From assembly GCA_019649035.1 (NCBI GenBank), contig BMAT01008502.1, positions 341,697-376,662 of the forward strand: 34,966 bases of DNA, given 5' to 3'. Of this stretch, positions 1-12,400 are shown one piece after another (within the stretch, counting starts at the first letter, position 1; each line of letters begins with the position of its first letter). This stretch comes from Elysia marginata (lineage: Eukaryota > Mollusca > Gastropoda > Plakobranchidae). Below the pieces are notes generated by a model. It was not told the DNA's origin, did not search any database, and was given only the letters and a program-made list of their open reading frames with translations. The position numbers were made by a program, and so were the translations under genes.

Positions 1-176
1 CCGCCTTGTTATTGGTTTTGTCTTGTTGACCATTTTTCTAATTTTTTTTTTTACCTTTTACTTTTTATGATTTAGCTGAGACGGTTCAAAAGTAATTATT
101 TTCTTTTTCTCTACATGGTTTTCTTATTTCTCAATAACTCTCAATCCATTTTCATAAATATTTACTGTTTCTACAG

Positions 177-405
177 ATGGAATGACAGACTGCATGGATC
201 CGGACTGTTGCTTGTCTCCCCTAACAGGAGAGCCTCTAGCTGTGTGCGCTAACAGCGATTACTGCAAGGCCTCACGCGAACCCATTGATGTGCTGTTATC
301 AGTCTCCGTACCTGCTCCTACTGTGCCCTTTTTGAAGAAAGTGGACTTTTTGATTGATTCCAACAGTGTACAGAGGGATGCCCCTAAGCACTCTTTCAAT
401 GATAG
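177..405 (+). CDS. Ten-m: Teneurin exon A: end of Cys-rich region
   Basis: The acceptor is ctacag at 171-176 and the donor is GTAAAG at 406. The exon enters with two bases of a split codon and leaves in phase 2. It encodes TDCMDPDCC, the teneurin motif just after the EGF repeats, followed by further cysteines and a link ending HSFNDR. The matching vertebrate position reads HSFYDR. The ATG at 182 is internal, not a start. Confidence 0.9.
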
Positions 406-3400
406 GTAAAGTAATTATGTGGATGCGTGTATCAATAACATGAGAAATCAAATTTAGCAGGCGGTACAGTCATGGATGATAGGGAAATGATCGTCATAGC
501 AATTTGCCTTGCCTAATAGTTTAAATAAGTCAAATGCGTTAATTTTCACATTTTAATATTTTTTAACCCGTAGATAACTTTTTCAAGCCAATGCATTCTT
601 GGAAATGCATATAGAAATGTTTCGTTCATGTACTTAAAACTTGACATTTTATGGAATTGATTCCATCCTAATTTTTTCAGATTGATCACATATATTATTC
701 AATCCAATATATTGCATATGTTGTGTTGAAAAAATCCCAGTAGTCTCAATTTCTCTTTGCTTCTCCTGCCCTTGTAACAGCCAAGCTTCAGTGATTCGCG
801 GACGTGTTGTGGCACAGGATGGCACTCCTCTAATTGGTGTTAGAGTGGGTGTGGTCACACAGCCACTGTATGGCTACACCATGACTAGAAAAGAGGGATA
901 GTGAGTATCCAATTTTTTATGGGGGTTTTTTTGCCATATCAACAATTTTTTTGGCATTATGACCATAGTTTTTGTAAAATGTGAGTTGGCCAATCAAACA
1001 GAAAATTAAAATTTGGTTTCATAACCTTGGGCTTTTTTGGACATCTAGTTTGAAAACTTTGAGTTGTCTGAAAAGAGTTTTGAAACTTTTTTTTAAAAAT
1101 GTGGTGATTTATCTTTTTGCTCAAGGAATACTTGTTTTCATGTTAGCAACGTTGATTTGCATAGTTATGAGAAGGATTCTCTTACATGTCCAGAATTCCT
1201 GTGGATTTTTTGTTCTATTTTTGGGAGTTATAAAGATAATTTTCTATACGATAACATGTCTTGCCCAGTTAAATTGTCTTTACCTTTATGTTATTAATTA
1301 TTCTTGATCAATGTCCAAATCGAACATAGAAAAGAAAAAGAAATTTTGTATACTTTAAACTAAAGTGCTTCACCAACTCTGAGGTTATCTTTTAACGTAC
1401 ACTTTTAGTTTTCCATAGTTTTTAACTCTATTTTTAAATGTATTAACCTCACTCAGGATTTAGGGGTAATTAATCCTTCCACTGGTCAATTGTAACTAGC
1501 TGCAAAATGCTTTTGTTTTTAAGCACGAGGCATTCTTGAAAAGATGAATTTCAATAACATTTTTTTTCTCCCTAATCTTCCCCATTTAGCTTTGATATTC
1601 TGGTTAACGGCGGTGGCTCAGTGGAATTGGACTTTTCCCGAGATCCTTTCAAGCACAAAACAGCCAGTGTCCTCGTTCCCTGGAATCAGATCATCACCAT
1701 GGATACGGTGAAAATGTCCATGTCAACTCTGGCAGTGATCAACACAGGAGGCTCGGATTGCTCAAGTCTGGACACCACCAGGGCAGATCACAGACTGCGG
1801 CCTGTGGTACTCAGTACATGGAAGCACACGCAGCTTGGAGCCTGTCCAGAACGGAGCACAATCATACCTGAGTCACAGGTATGGAAAATCTGCAAGCTTG
1901 AACCTTTTACTGGTTTTGTCGTTTGTTGGTATTTTTGGACCCAGGTTTTTGTTAATTATGTAATTCATTGTAGAAACCATCATGTGTGTAATATTTGCAT
2001 TTGAAATACACATGTTCAATCAACTATTTGCTCTTTGTAAGAAGTAATATCGCTTCTTTCTTTACTTTTGGTTCTAAATTTATTCCTGTTTTTCTCTATT
2101 TGAAATTAAAAAAAGTCACATGAGGTCTCATGGGGCCATATGTCTTGTGCCAAGGGTGAATCAGTAGGAAGTCGGAAATTAAAGTTGTGAGAAAAGGCCA
2201 TTTTAAGGTCAAGTTTTTCTTCTTTTTGTCTGTATTTGGATTTGTGAAAATTTGTATATCTTTTTACAAAATATTGAAAACTTTTTTGAAAATTTTTACC
2301 TAATATCTAAGCTTGTACAAATATTTTGTTCAAAACGGAATCTTCTCTAAAAATGAAAGCTGCAGCATCCAACCCATTCACCCTTGATGCAAGACATATT
2401 CTCGCAAAATTTATACAATGTCATGCATTGTTGTTCAATGTTACAAAGTTCAGAAAATGCTTTGTTCAAAATATCCGCACTTTTTAAATTTGAAAATTGG
2501 GACATCTGACTATTTCGCATGCTTTGCAAGACAGTTGCTCCTCATTACTCATTTTCGCATGTGTTTTTTTTTTCTTGTCTTTTGTCCAGGTTCTTCAAGA
2601 GAGCCTTGTAGTGCCAGGAACTGATGTTCACCTGGTCTATCACAGCTCTGAGTCATCAGGCTACATGTCACTGATACTGATCCAGATGACACCAGCTACC
2701 ATTCCCAGTACTCTGTCCCGAGTGCACCTGAAGGTGTCTGTAGAAGGGGTCACTCTGACCAAAATGTTTGAGGCTGACACGAATCTCAAGTACACTTTTG
2801 CTTGGGACAGAGAGAACGCCTACAAGCAGCCGGTCTATGGCATAGTCACAGCTCGAGGTAAATAGAGAGTTTGCTTGTTTTTTATGATAAAGTAAATTAT
2901 GCCTTTGGTAAAATACAATCAGTTCTGGTTATTTCAAATCCAAAATCAAGTTATCCATTATTCAAGTTACTATTACAACAGAAGGATTTAACCTGTATTC
3001 TGAATACAGACTGAATTAATTAAATATTTGAATTATCCAAATACCATTCATTTGAGAGACCAAACAATGAAATAACATAGCCGTTTGTTTTAAGAAAATT
3101 TATCATGGTTGTAAGCTTTAGCACATTTGAAAAAGTGTGTTATGTTTAACTTGTGCAATTTCAAATGTTTTGCATTTTGTGAGTAAAATTTATAAAGTAA
3201 AGATAAATTATGTTCAGATAAAGACAACACACCTCCAACACAAAATAAGCCTTTATTTGAATTTGAAAAAATGAATTGGCAAATATCAGAGACAAAGCAT
3301 TGGTTTTTTTCAATTAATTGAACTGTGCCTTGTTTTACTAATTTCCACTTAATTAATTGAGGATTCCTACAAAATTGAATATTTCTGTCCTTAGTCCATG

Positions 3401-6400
3401 TTGGTTACCAGCATTTAAGCTGCAGCCGAATCTACTGGGAGACTCAGAGTGCAACGCTGAACGGCTACGACATGACAGCCTCTCACATCGGTGGTTGGAA
3501 CCTTGATATTCACCACACTTATAACTACCAAGAAGGTTGGTGAAAAAAACGTTACCTTCACCATGACAAATAACTTTTTCTTTACCCTCTCAGTTGGTTG
3601 GTTGTTTGAATGTTAACGTCCCAGTGAACTTCAACGTTATATCAGAGATGGCGCTTGGGACCTTTGAAAGCATGCTGCCACACTGTGATGTAAGGAGGGC
3701 TTGCATACACCACTTCCAGTCACATTATCCTGACACCGAGCCGACCAGACTTAACACTAAATCCATAATGCCAGACACTAGGCGGATCAGTTGCTTATAC
3801 CAATTTTAAAGTCCTTGGTTTGACTCGGCCGGGGATCAACCACACACCTCCTGATCTCTGAGCAAACGTCTTATCACTAGGTCACAGAGCGGGCCTACCC
3901 TCTCAGACTCCTTGCGTTCTTTTCTTGGTTTGTTAAGCAAACTCAGCTTATTCCCAACAATTGTTAGCTGCCATATTACAGCTAATAAGGTACCTTTTTC
4001 TAAGTAAAAAAAAATTGTCCCTTACTTTTGGCTAGCTATGTAGTGGACTTATTTAAGCTTCAGTCCTAAATGAATGAAAGGGAGGCAACTTAGTATTAGC
4101 AGAGAATGTATGTAGTGTATTTTCAAGCTTCTCTTTGAAGAAAAAATTATTTAAACCTAAAAAGATTAAAAACCTACTTAAACTTTCCCCTAACTTAATT
4201 GATACTGGAAACCTTACTGTAAAAAGATTTTTAAAGGTGTATGCTATTAGCCATGATAAGACTTCTTTTTAATGGCTTTTTAAGCCAGATTTCTGGTATC
4301 TATGCTTGGCAGCAGTTGTTAGGCAGTACAAACACTGTTCTAAATAGTAGCTAAGTAGGCATGTAGATGAATATAACAGATTATAGACCTACATATTTCA
4401 GAACTTCAAAATCACTCTATCAAGAAAAATACCATTTAGAAAATAAAAACCGTTAGCAAGCTCCTCACGGTTATCGTAAGAAGCAGGCCGGATACAGATC
4501 AACTTTATTTATAATCAAATGGCATTGTATGAGACATTGTGATGTCCTAGTAACCCACCATGCACCAATCTAAAAATAGCTCAGGAAGCACGGAAACAAG
4601 AGATTACTTTTGTTACAGGCAATTTTATTCTAGCTGTAGCACACACCTTTCTTCACTTCAAAAATTTTGTTCTGCTTATTTTTAATTCTTTTCTTTTGTT
4701 TCCCTTCACAGGCATCCTGCATAAAGGTGATGGGACCAATATTTACCTTAAAGAAAAGCCTAAAAAAATCATTACCATTCTAGGCAATGGTCAACGCAGG
4801 CTTGACAAGTGTAACTTATGTAATGGAAAAGCCAAGGGAAACAGTCTTCTCAGTCCCATGGCTTTGGCCTCAGGCCTGGATGGAAGTCTTTATGTTGGGG
4901 ATTACAATTTTATCAGAAAGCTGTCACCTGACAGAGAAGAGATAGCCAGCATCATGCAGCAAAGGTTCGTTTTTAAATAGTCATCATTTTTATTAATTTG
5001 ATTTAAAGGCCAATTTTGTTGAAAGCAAAGTTCCGTTAACATAGGAAAGACATAGTTTGAACAATACCCAGAAAGATGGGTGCAATTATGAGAAAGCAAA
5101 ATAATAACTATCATACCAAATGAAATAAAAGCAAGAACTTTTTAATGTTTATCAAATTATTTTGGAATTCGAAAATATGTGGTTTTAGGCAATATTACTG
5201 AGACCTTTCTGTTTTGAAAACAATGATACCTTTGAACTTAAAAGAATACACATTTTGAGTACCAGGTAGTATAGTTTTCCTTGTTTCCTGTTACAGGTCA
5301 GACACAACGCCTTATACTTATTACATGACAGTAAGTCCAGTCGATGGACGACTTTACATTACTGACTTCATGGAGAAGAAAATCAAGCGCGTGAGGACTA
5401 TGGGGCCAGTTCCAGATCTAGAGAGAAACTTTGACTTGGTGGCTGGGACTGGTGAGAGCTGCACCCCATCAGAGGATCGCTGTGGCGATGGCGGGCTGGC
5501 TGTGAATGCCAAACTGTCTTATCCAAAAGGTAGGCCTGATTTGTCTGATCAGTTTAGAGAAAAAAATTGTCTTTGAGTTTACTGTTAAACTAAAGACTTT
5601 GTCGCAGGCAATGATCTTGCAGTCTAAATGTAGGTCACTTTAATTAGAAGTTCTCTCAGATTGTATGATATCGTAATACACCCAGAAAGCTTTTTGAGAA
5701 AATTAAAAAAACTCAGCAAAAGTTTTCTATGGGGACTGCTCTGAATTATATTGAGATTGTTTTTCCCTTAATGTGTGCATACTATTTTCTATATTAGGTC
5801 ATTAGACTAGAGCAAAAATACAGTGTGGGGCAGTCTGGGTATAGTTTATGCAGCTTAAAGCTTATACTTATAAGAAGATCTAATCAATCCCTTTTTGTAG
5901 TTATCAATTAACAAAACAGGCTGAAATCACTTACACAGAGTTTGTTTTTAAGTCATGGCCGTGAGGGCTGATAGCCTTCATGGATTAATAGAGAATGATA
6001 ATGATGCAACCTGAAAAGTCAATTTAATCTTTACCGTAATTTTTTTCATGAATAAAACCAAAAGCAGCTTTTTTGTAAGAAACACAAAAGCTTTTGTCAC
6101 AAAGGGGCGAATGAATGTGGAGCCTAAAGATATTAAAAATATCAATAGAAATTTAAAATGTCAGTCTCATTTTTCTGAAGGATTTTAAATTCAGTTGAAA
6201 TTTTCAATACAGAAAATCAAGGTACGGTTTTTGTATATCTTTTAGGTATTGCTATCGACAAAGATGGTATTATCTATGTTGCGGATGGCTCGAACGTGAG
6301 GAAAATCACCAGAGATGGAAAAATCACAACTCTCATTGGAAGTCAGACCGAGATCACCCAATGGGAACCGCCATCCTGCAACATGGCTATGCCAGCTGAT

Positions 6401-9400
6401 AAGGTAGTCATCATTTTTCGGCCTATCGAATTCTTTCTTTTTCAAAACTTTTCTTTTTTTCTTCTATATAATGTAAACTAGCTCTATGATTGCATGAATG
6501 TCTCCATGTATGCTTTAGCTTTTTTTAAGTACTGTTTCAGAGAGGGTTTAAACATATGACAATGCCTAAGCAGTTGCAAAAATGGGAATAAGAACTATCT
6601 CAAATGAAAAAAGTATTTGCAAAAAAAAAAGATTTTTTAATGATTTTAAGTGGAAACATCTCGTTCGATGATAGATAACTTTCCTTGAAAAAATGAAGCA
6701 TACTTTTTTTTTACCCATGTTGTAAATGATTATGAAAACCATTTTTTTTTCTATTCATTTTTTTAATCTTTCATATTACCTTTCCAAAAGCTATAAGATT
6801 TAGACCTTCACAAAGTAAAAGCGTATACATTTTTGTATACCTATGCATTAGCTGCAAAAGCAAGCCTTGAATATCTCCCTTCCTCTCTATTTAATTTTCC
6901 TGTATAATTTTTTTTGCAGGCACGACTGAAATGGCCCAAGAGTCTAGCCATCAATCCGCTAGATGACTCTCTACACATCCTTGATGACAACATTGTGTTT
7001 AAGTTAACCGATGATTTCAAGCTTGTTATTGTGGCTGGGCGGCCTAAGCACTGCCCAAAGAATTCAGGCAGCTCCTTGCCAACTGGTGTGCTCACAGATG
7101 ACGAACAGGCGTCAAGTGAGGCAGATCAGGTCGTCTTGAACTCTGCAGTGAACATCGCCTTCGGACCTCACGGGGATCTGTATATTGTGGAAAGTGACAA
7201 GAATCACATCAATAGAGTAAGGGTGGTCACTTCTAATGGCAGGATCCATCATTTTGCTGGTGCTAAGAGCAAGTGCAATTGTCAATCGGTAGGTGGCAAT
7301 TTTTTAAAAAAAAGGAATTAAGTAAAAATAGTACAGCTTTGTTTATAGGTGAGCAGTGGCCTTAGTTTGAGAACACACTGAAAGAGGTACAGCATACTTT
7401 GCCTTGACCTATTGTTGATTTATGAAGGGTAACTCCCCCCCCCCTCCTCTCCCCCAAGCGCTAATGCTTATTCTGATTACAGAGAATTCAAAGCACTCAA
7501 TGAACTAGATATAGAAAGTGTCAGATGGTGGCTGCCAAACTGTACATTACAAATTTTATCACGAATCTGAGCTATTAGATTTTGTTTGTTTCTTTGTGCC
7601 CAACTTGCCTAGCACCCTCTTAAAATGAAATTATGGAGTAGGCCTATAAGTTGATTTGTATTAAAAACAGCTTTCTATTGTCCACGATTGGGTTATCAAA
7701 GTTCATTTGAGTTATTTTTTTTTTTCAAATTTCATTTTGTTGATAATGTCATCTTTTTTAAAGATTGGTGATTAAATCATGCATATGCTTGGATACCAGG
7801 GTACAAATTGAACTATCAGTTTTGTAATTGTCTTATGTATAAAGCAGACTTGTAATTGTCTTATGTATAAAGATAAGAAGAATATTGCAAATAGTTGACT
7901 GAAGTTGTTTGGGTTTTTTTTGGCAAGGAAGGGGGGGGGGGGTCATTCTTTAAAGCTTGACGTTTACCAAGAATTGTGATGTTTTGAATTTTATTTTAGT
8001 GTCAGTGTTGCAGAGTGTCAATCTTCATTATCGCTCCTAATTTGTGCCCCTCAGGACAAATGTTCTTGTTTCAACCCTGACGAAGCGCTTGCGGCCCAGG
8101 CTTTGTTTAGTGACCCAACTTCTGTCACAGTCACACCAGATGGAGTTGTCCACCTCTCAGATATGGGTAACCTGCGAGTGTTCTCAGTCGTATCGGAGCT
8201 TCCATCCCTGAAAGATGGACACTACAATGTCGTTGCCCCAGAAACCCAGGAGCTTTACATCTTCAATATGTATGGCCAGCACCGACACACGGTTAATATC
8301 AACACTGGGCAGTATGTGTACAACTTCACCTACAATGTTTTCTCCTCCTATGGCAAACTTCAAAGTATAAGTGACTCAGCCAACAATGTCATCCAGGTGG
8401 ATAGGCAGAGCTCCCGATCCTTGGATATAGTTTCTCCTTCGGGTCAGTCCTGCAAGCTCGAGATGGACGAGAGAGGTCGGCTGCAAAAGTTTAAGTCCTC
8501 AGTTGGAAACGTGGAAACTAGGTTCAGCTACACTGTGTCTACAGGGCTACTCAAGTGGAAAGAGGACAGCTGGGGCCAGACCTACCTGTACAGCTACGAT
8601 GAGACTGGGCGTTTGCTGAATGTGCGTCAGCCCACAGGCCAGGTCACTTCACTGACCACGGACATCAACACATCAGGTTCTATAGTGCGCATGGCCACAG
8701 GCTCACGTCACGTGAGCGCTATGGCTACCTATGGGAGCGTGCAATCAGTCCTGCATGGCAAGTGCTTGCTCATATACCTTTTCTTTCCTCTGTTATTTCA
8801 CTTCTTATGTTATTCAAAAGAAGATAATTTAGGTAAAAAGAAAAAAGAAAATGTAACAGTAGCAAAAAGTTGCTTAAATTGCAGTTTGCATATTCAAATT
8901 AAAGTAATCGGAGTTCTAATTTTTTACATCAATGAATATCCAATAAATTGTTCTCATCTAAATACATATAATGGAAGGGAATTCTATAATGTTTAAAGAC
9001 TTTAAAGTGGCAATGTGTTTACAATCTGTATAAAACCCCTCCCCCCCCAAAAAAAAAAAAAAACAGAAAAAAAACAACAACAAAAAAAAGAAATCTTAGT
9101 TCTTCAAAACAGTTATTCCTTGTATTATTGGTTACAGTTTTTAAATGCAACCCTTTTACTTTTTAACAGAGAAAAAACCAGCAAAAACATTTTGAAGTTC
9201 ATTTATTAAAAATCAAGAAACATACCTAAAAAAGATACATAAATATAAATATTTGAAAAAAAAACCTAGTTTTTTCTGAACCAAAGAAGAAAAAATAGAT
9301 CTGATGTTAATTAACCTTTCTTTTAAAGCTATATTATTGAATCTAAGAAAAAAGCTCTTCTAAACCGTTTAGGTTACTACATTGAATCTTTGAATTCATT

Positions 9401-12400
9401 ACATTGAGGTATTTTTGCAGAAAAAAAACCCGTTTTATTGAAAAAATTTTTTAACAGAAGGTCAAACTAAAGTAAAGCAAAAAATTAAGAAGTTCTGAAT
9501 ATAAAAGAATACAATACAAAAACTGTAACAGCTTTTCATTAAGTTTGAAGGATTACTTCAGGATTAAAAAATAAATACAATAAAGAATTTGAAACATATG
9601 TATTTGTAAGCTTTTATGGTTTTGATTTTAAAGTTATCCTTCTAAGTTGCCTAAATTCAAATATTTCTTTGCCATTATATACATTTGTTGATAGTTTATG
9701 TTTTACACTATCATTGTTTTTTTTCCTTTATTGTAAGTATTAGTAAAATTCTAGTTTGTTTTAATTATGTTGATTTTTTACAATTTTTAAATTATTCATT
9801 TGTAGATTATGTAGAATTCGTTTGGAGGAAAAAAAAAGAAAAATTTTTATCAAGTATATTTCTATATAAACTGATTTGGAACAAACTTTGAATGTTGTGA
9901 TTCATATTTAAGTTAGTCTACTTTAGCTGGATTTGTCAGAGCAAAGTCCTGGCAAGTAGCAAGCACCTGGTTTTGTTTATTCTTTTTAAAAACTTTTACA
10001 ATTTTTTAAGTATATACATATACTCTTGGTTAGCCCATTCACAAAGAAAGATTTAGCAGCATTTGGAAGTAAATAGTTAAGTCGTTCTCCTTTTTATAGC
10101 ATTAAAAAGTTCTTTCAAACCTTTTTTTTTGGAATTTGCTCAGTGATTTTGTAATTTTAAAGAAAAATAATTACAGCAGTTATCAAGTTAATTTGTACAG
10201 CTTTTTTCATTGTTATTTTATATGTGCTCTAAATCTAATTTTGTGATGGGTTCATAATTATCATTTTCAGTTTTTTAATATCCTTTACTAGTATTTCTTC
10301 CTTTGCAGTTGTGGAGGTTTTTCTTCTCTTTTAACATTCTGTTCAATATGTCATATATAAAAAGTTTCACCTTTTTCAGACCCTTCCCTGCCTACTCGGA
10401 GCTCACCACCCATCTCTTACTACACCTAGCTCATTACTATCAACTAGGTTATATATCATTTCTTACATCAACTTTTCAATTGTCCTTTTCCTTATCAAGG
10501 CTTTGGAGATTGGTTTCTTTGAGTAGTTTTGCTTGATTTGTCACTAACTTCTTTACAATTATACATGCAGCATTTACCAGATCTTTCTTGAAGTTTCAAT
10601 AAATCTCAAATTTTGTTCATTTATACTAAAAATTTTAACTGTTGTTAACTTATGTAATTTATTGGTAACATTTAAAAGTTTATAGATAAAAATAAAAACA
10701 AAAAAAAACCTCCAGAATTTTCGTGTCAACTGCATTATTTATGAAATATGGTTCTGAGGCAACCCAAATTATGAAAAGAAATAAATTATACTTGTAAACA
10801 GGTTTTTTTCTAGTTTCATTTGATTGTGAGACTTAAAGACATACCACAATTTTTTAAACCATTATTTTGTGCCTTAGCTGGATCAGGGGTTTATTTTATC
10901 TCACGCTAAAGTTTCATGTATGGTAGAATTATCGCTTCATAACCAGAGACTTGCCCCCTTTTTTTTAGTACCACCTTGGCATTGCTTTTTTTTCTTCTTA
11001 GATGCTTTTTTCTACTAATCTTGCAAATTGCCGCTCCATAGGTTTGTCTTAATTGTTTAGACATTTTTAACTTTTTCTTCACCATTTTGGTGGTGAAGAA
11101 TTTGTTAAGTTAAAACTTTAAATGATAACCAGTGTTGATTTTAATGTCTTGAATATTTTTAAGTTTAAATTGAGTACTTATGTTTTAACATCCCAGCTAA
11201 AGAAATGTAAATGTTTAACTAATTCTGGCAGCTTTGAATGAATTATGTAAACTTTCGATCGGCAAAATAACTTTTAAATTAAGAATTTACTAATCACAGT
11301 AGTTTAACTTGATATGAAATACAATTTTAATTTGTGAATTTTTTTTTTTTAATTTGATACCTTTATTACTTCTTTTGTTTACTAAGTTTACAGTAAACTA
11401 ATCTAAAGCTTCAAAAGAAAAGCATCACTTTTAGGGAGAAAGAGGTAGATAGTATTTGGTTGAACCTTTTAAATAGTTTTACCTCAAACAGGAAGAAGAA
11501 CTCTGTTCATGTAATGTCTACTGGAATTGCCTGTAAAAATGGCATCCACTTCTTCTTTGGTTAGAGCATCCAATTGGTCTAGATATCAAATGTCAAGCAA
11601 ATCTGGGATGTGAAATGAATTTTTTTTTTTAATTTCTGAAGAGCAAGAACCAACATCCACTGATATTACTTTCATAGTTTTGCCAAATTACTTTAGGTCA
11701 GGGTTATATTTCTCTCTGTGCTAATATCTTCATTCCTAGCTGAATGGTTTTATTGGTTTTCAGTATCTTGTTGAAGTCAAATGATTTCATTCATCTCACA
11801 GTGTTATTAAAGAGACGAAAAGAATGGATTAAAAAAAATTATCTGGCTTGGCAAAGGAAAAATACCTGATGACACAACCGTTAAAGCTTTGATCAACCAG
11901 CATCAATGTCAGTTTCACCCTGCGCTTCTTTGTGGAATAGTGAACTAACTAGAATTAGAAACTATGTTGTAGATTTGTATTTATTTTTTGTTAATAACAT
12001 TAGAGCTCAAGTTCTTGCCTGCAACGGTATCCTAACAGTTGTTCTTTCACGTTCAGCCTATATTTAAAATGGAATGTGCTTGTCCAGTGGTTTCCACATA
12101 GTATGTAATTTTCATTGAAGTTTCTTTCTTCCAGGAACTTTTTATCTTCTTTGTGGTTAAATTGAATGTTGTTGCTTTTAAAATCGGCACATTTTCTTTC
12201 AGCCCCTTGTCCTGGACCTTTTGGAAAGCAGTTTTTGGAAAAATTCTTGATCTTCTTTTCAATTCCTAGTTTTGTGCAGTGCGGAGCTCTGTTAGGGCTA
12301 GTACAGTAACTTTTGTTTCTTTTCTTCTGTTTTTGTTTTTGACAATCTTTTTGTCACGTTTTTTTATTCATTGTTATGAACTTTAAACTTATTTAATCCC

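Larger units (their letters stand above)
406..8054 (+). other. Introns between teneurin exons A to J
   Basis: Nine GT-AG introns of 0.3-1.2 kb. They are AT-rich and mostly featureless. Exceptions are an imperfect inverted repeat at 2138-2399, a complete SINE in 3536-4711, and a tandem 23 bp duplication plus G12 and C10 runs in 7289-8054. The open frame at 981-1307 is all intron. Confidence 0.8.

Noticed and set aside
981-1307. 108-codon + strand open frame
   Set aside because: Lies wholly in the teneurin intron 901-1589, has hydrophobic AT-driven composition and no similarity or splice signals.
2881-3060. Stretch resembling pogo/Tigger-type ends (ttcaaatccaaa, gaattatccaaat)
   Set aside because: No paired terminal repeat or TA duplication could be fixed; too degenerate to call.
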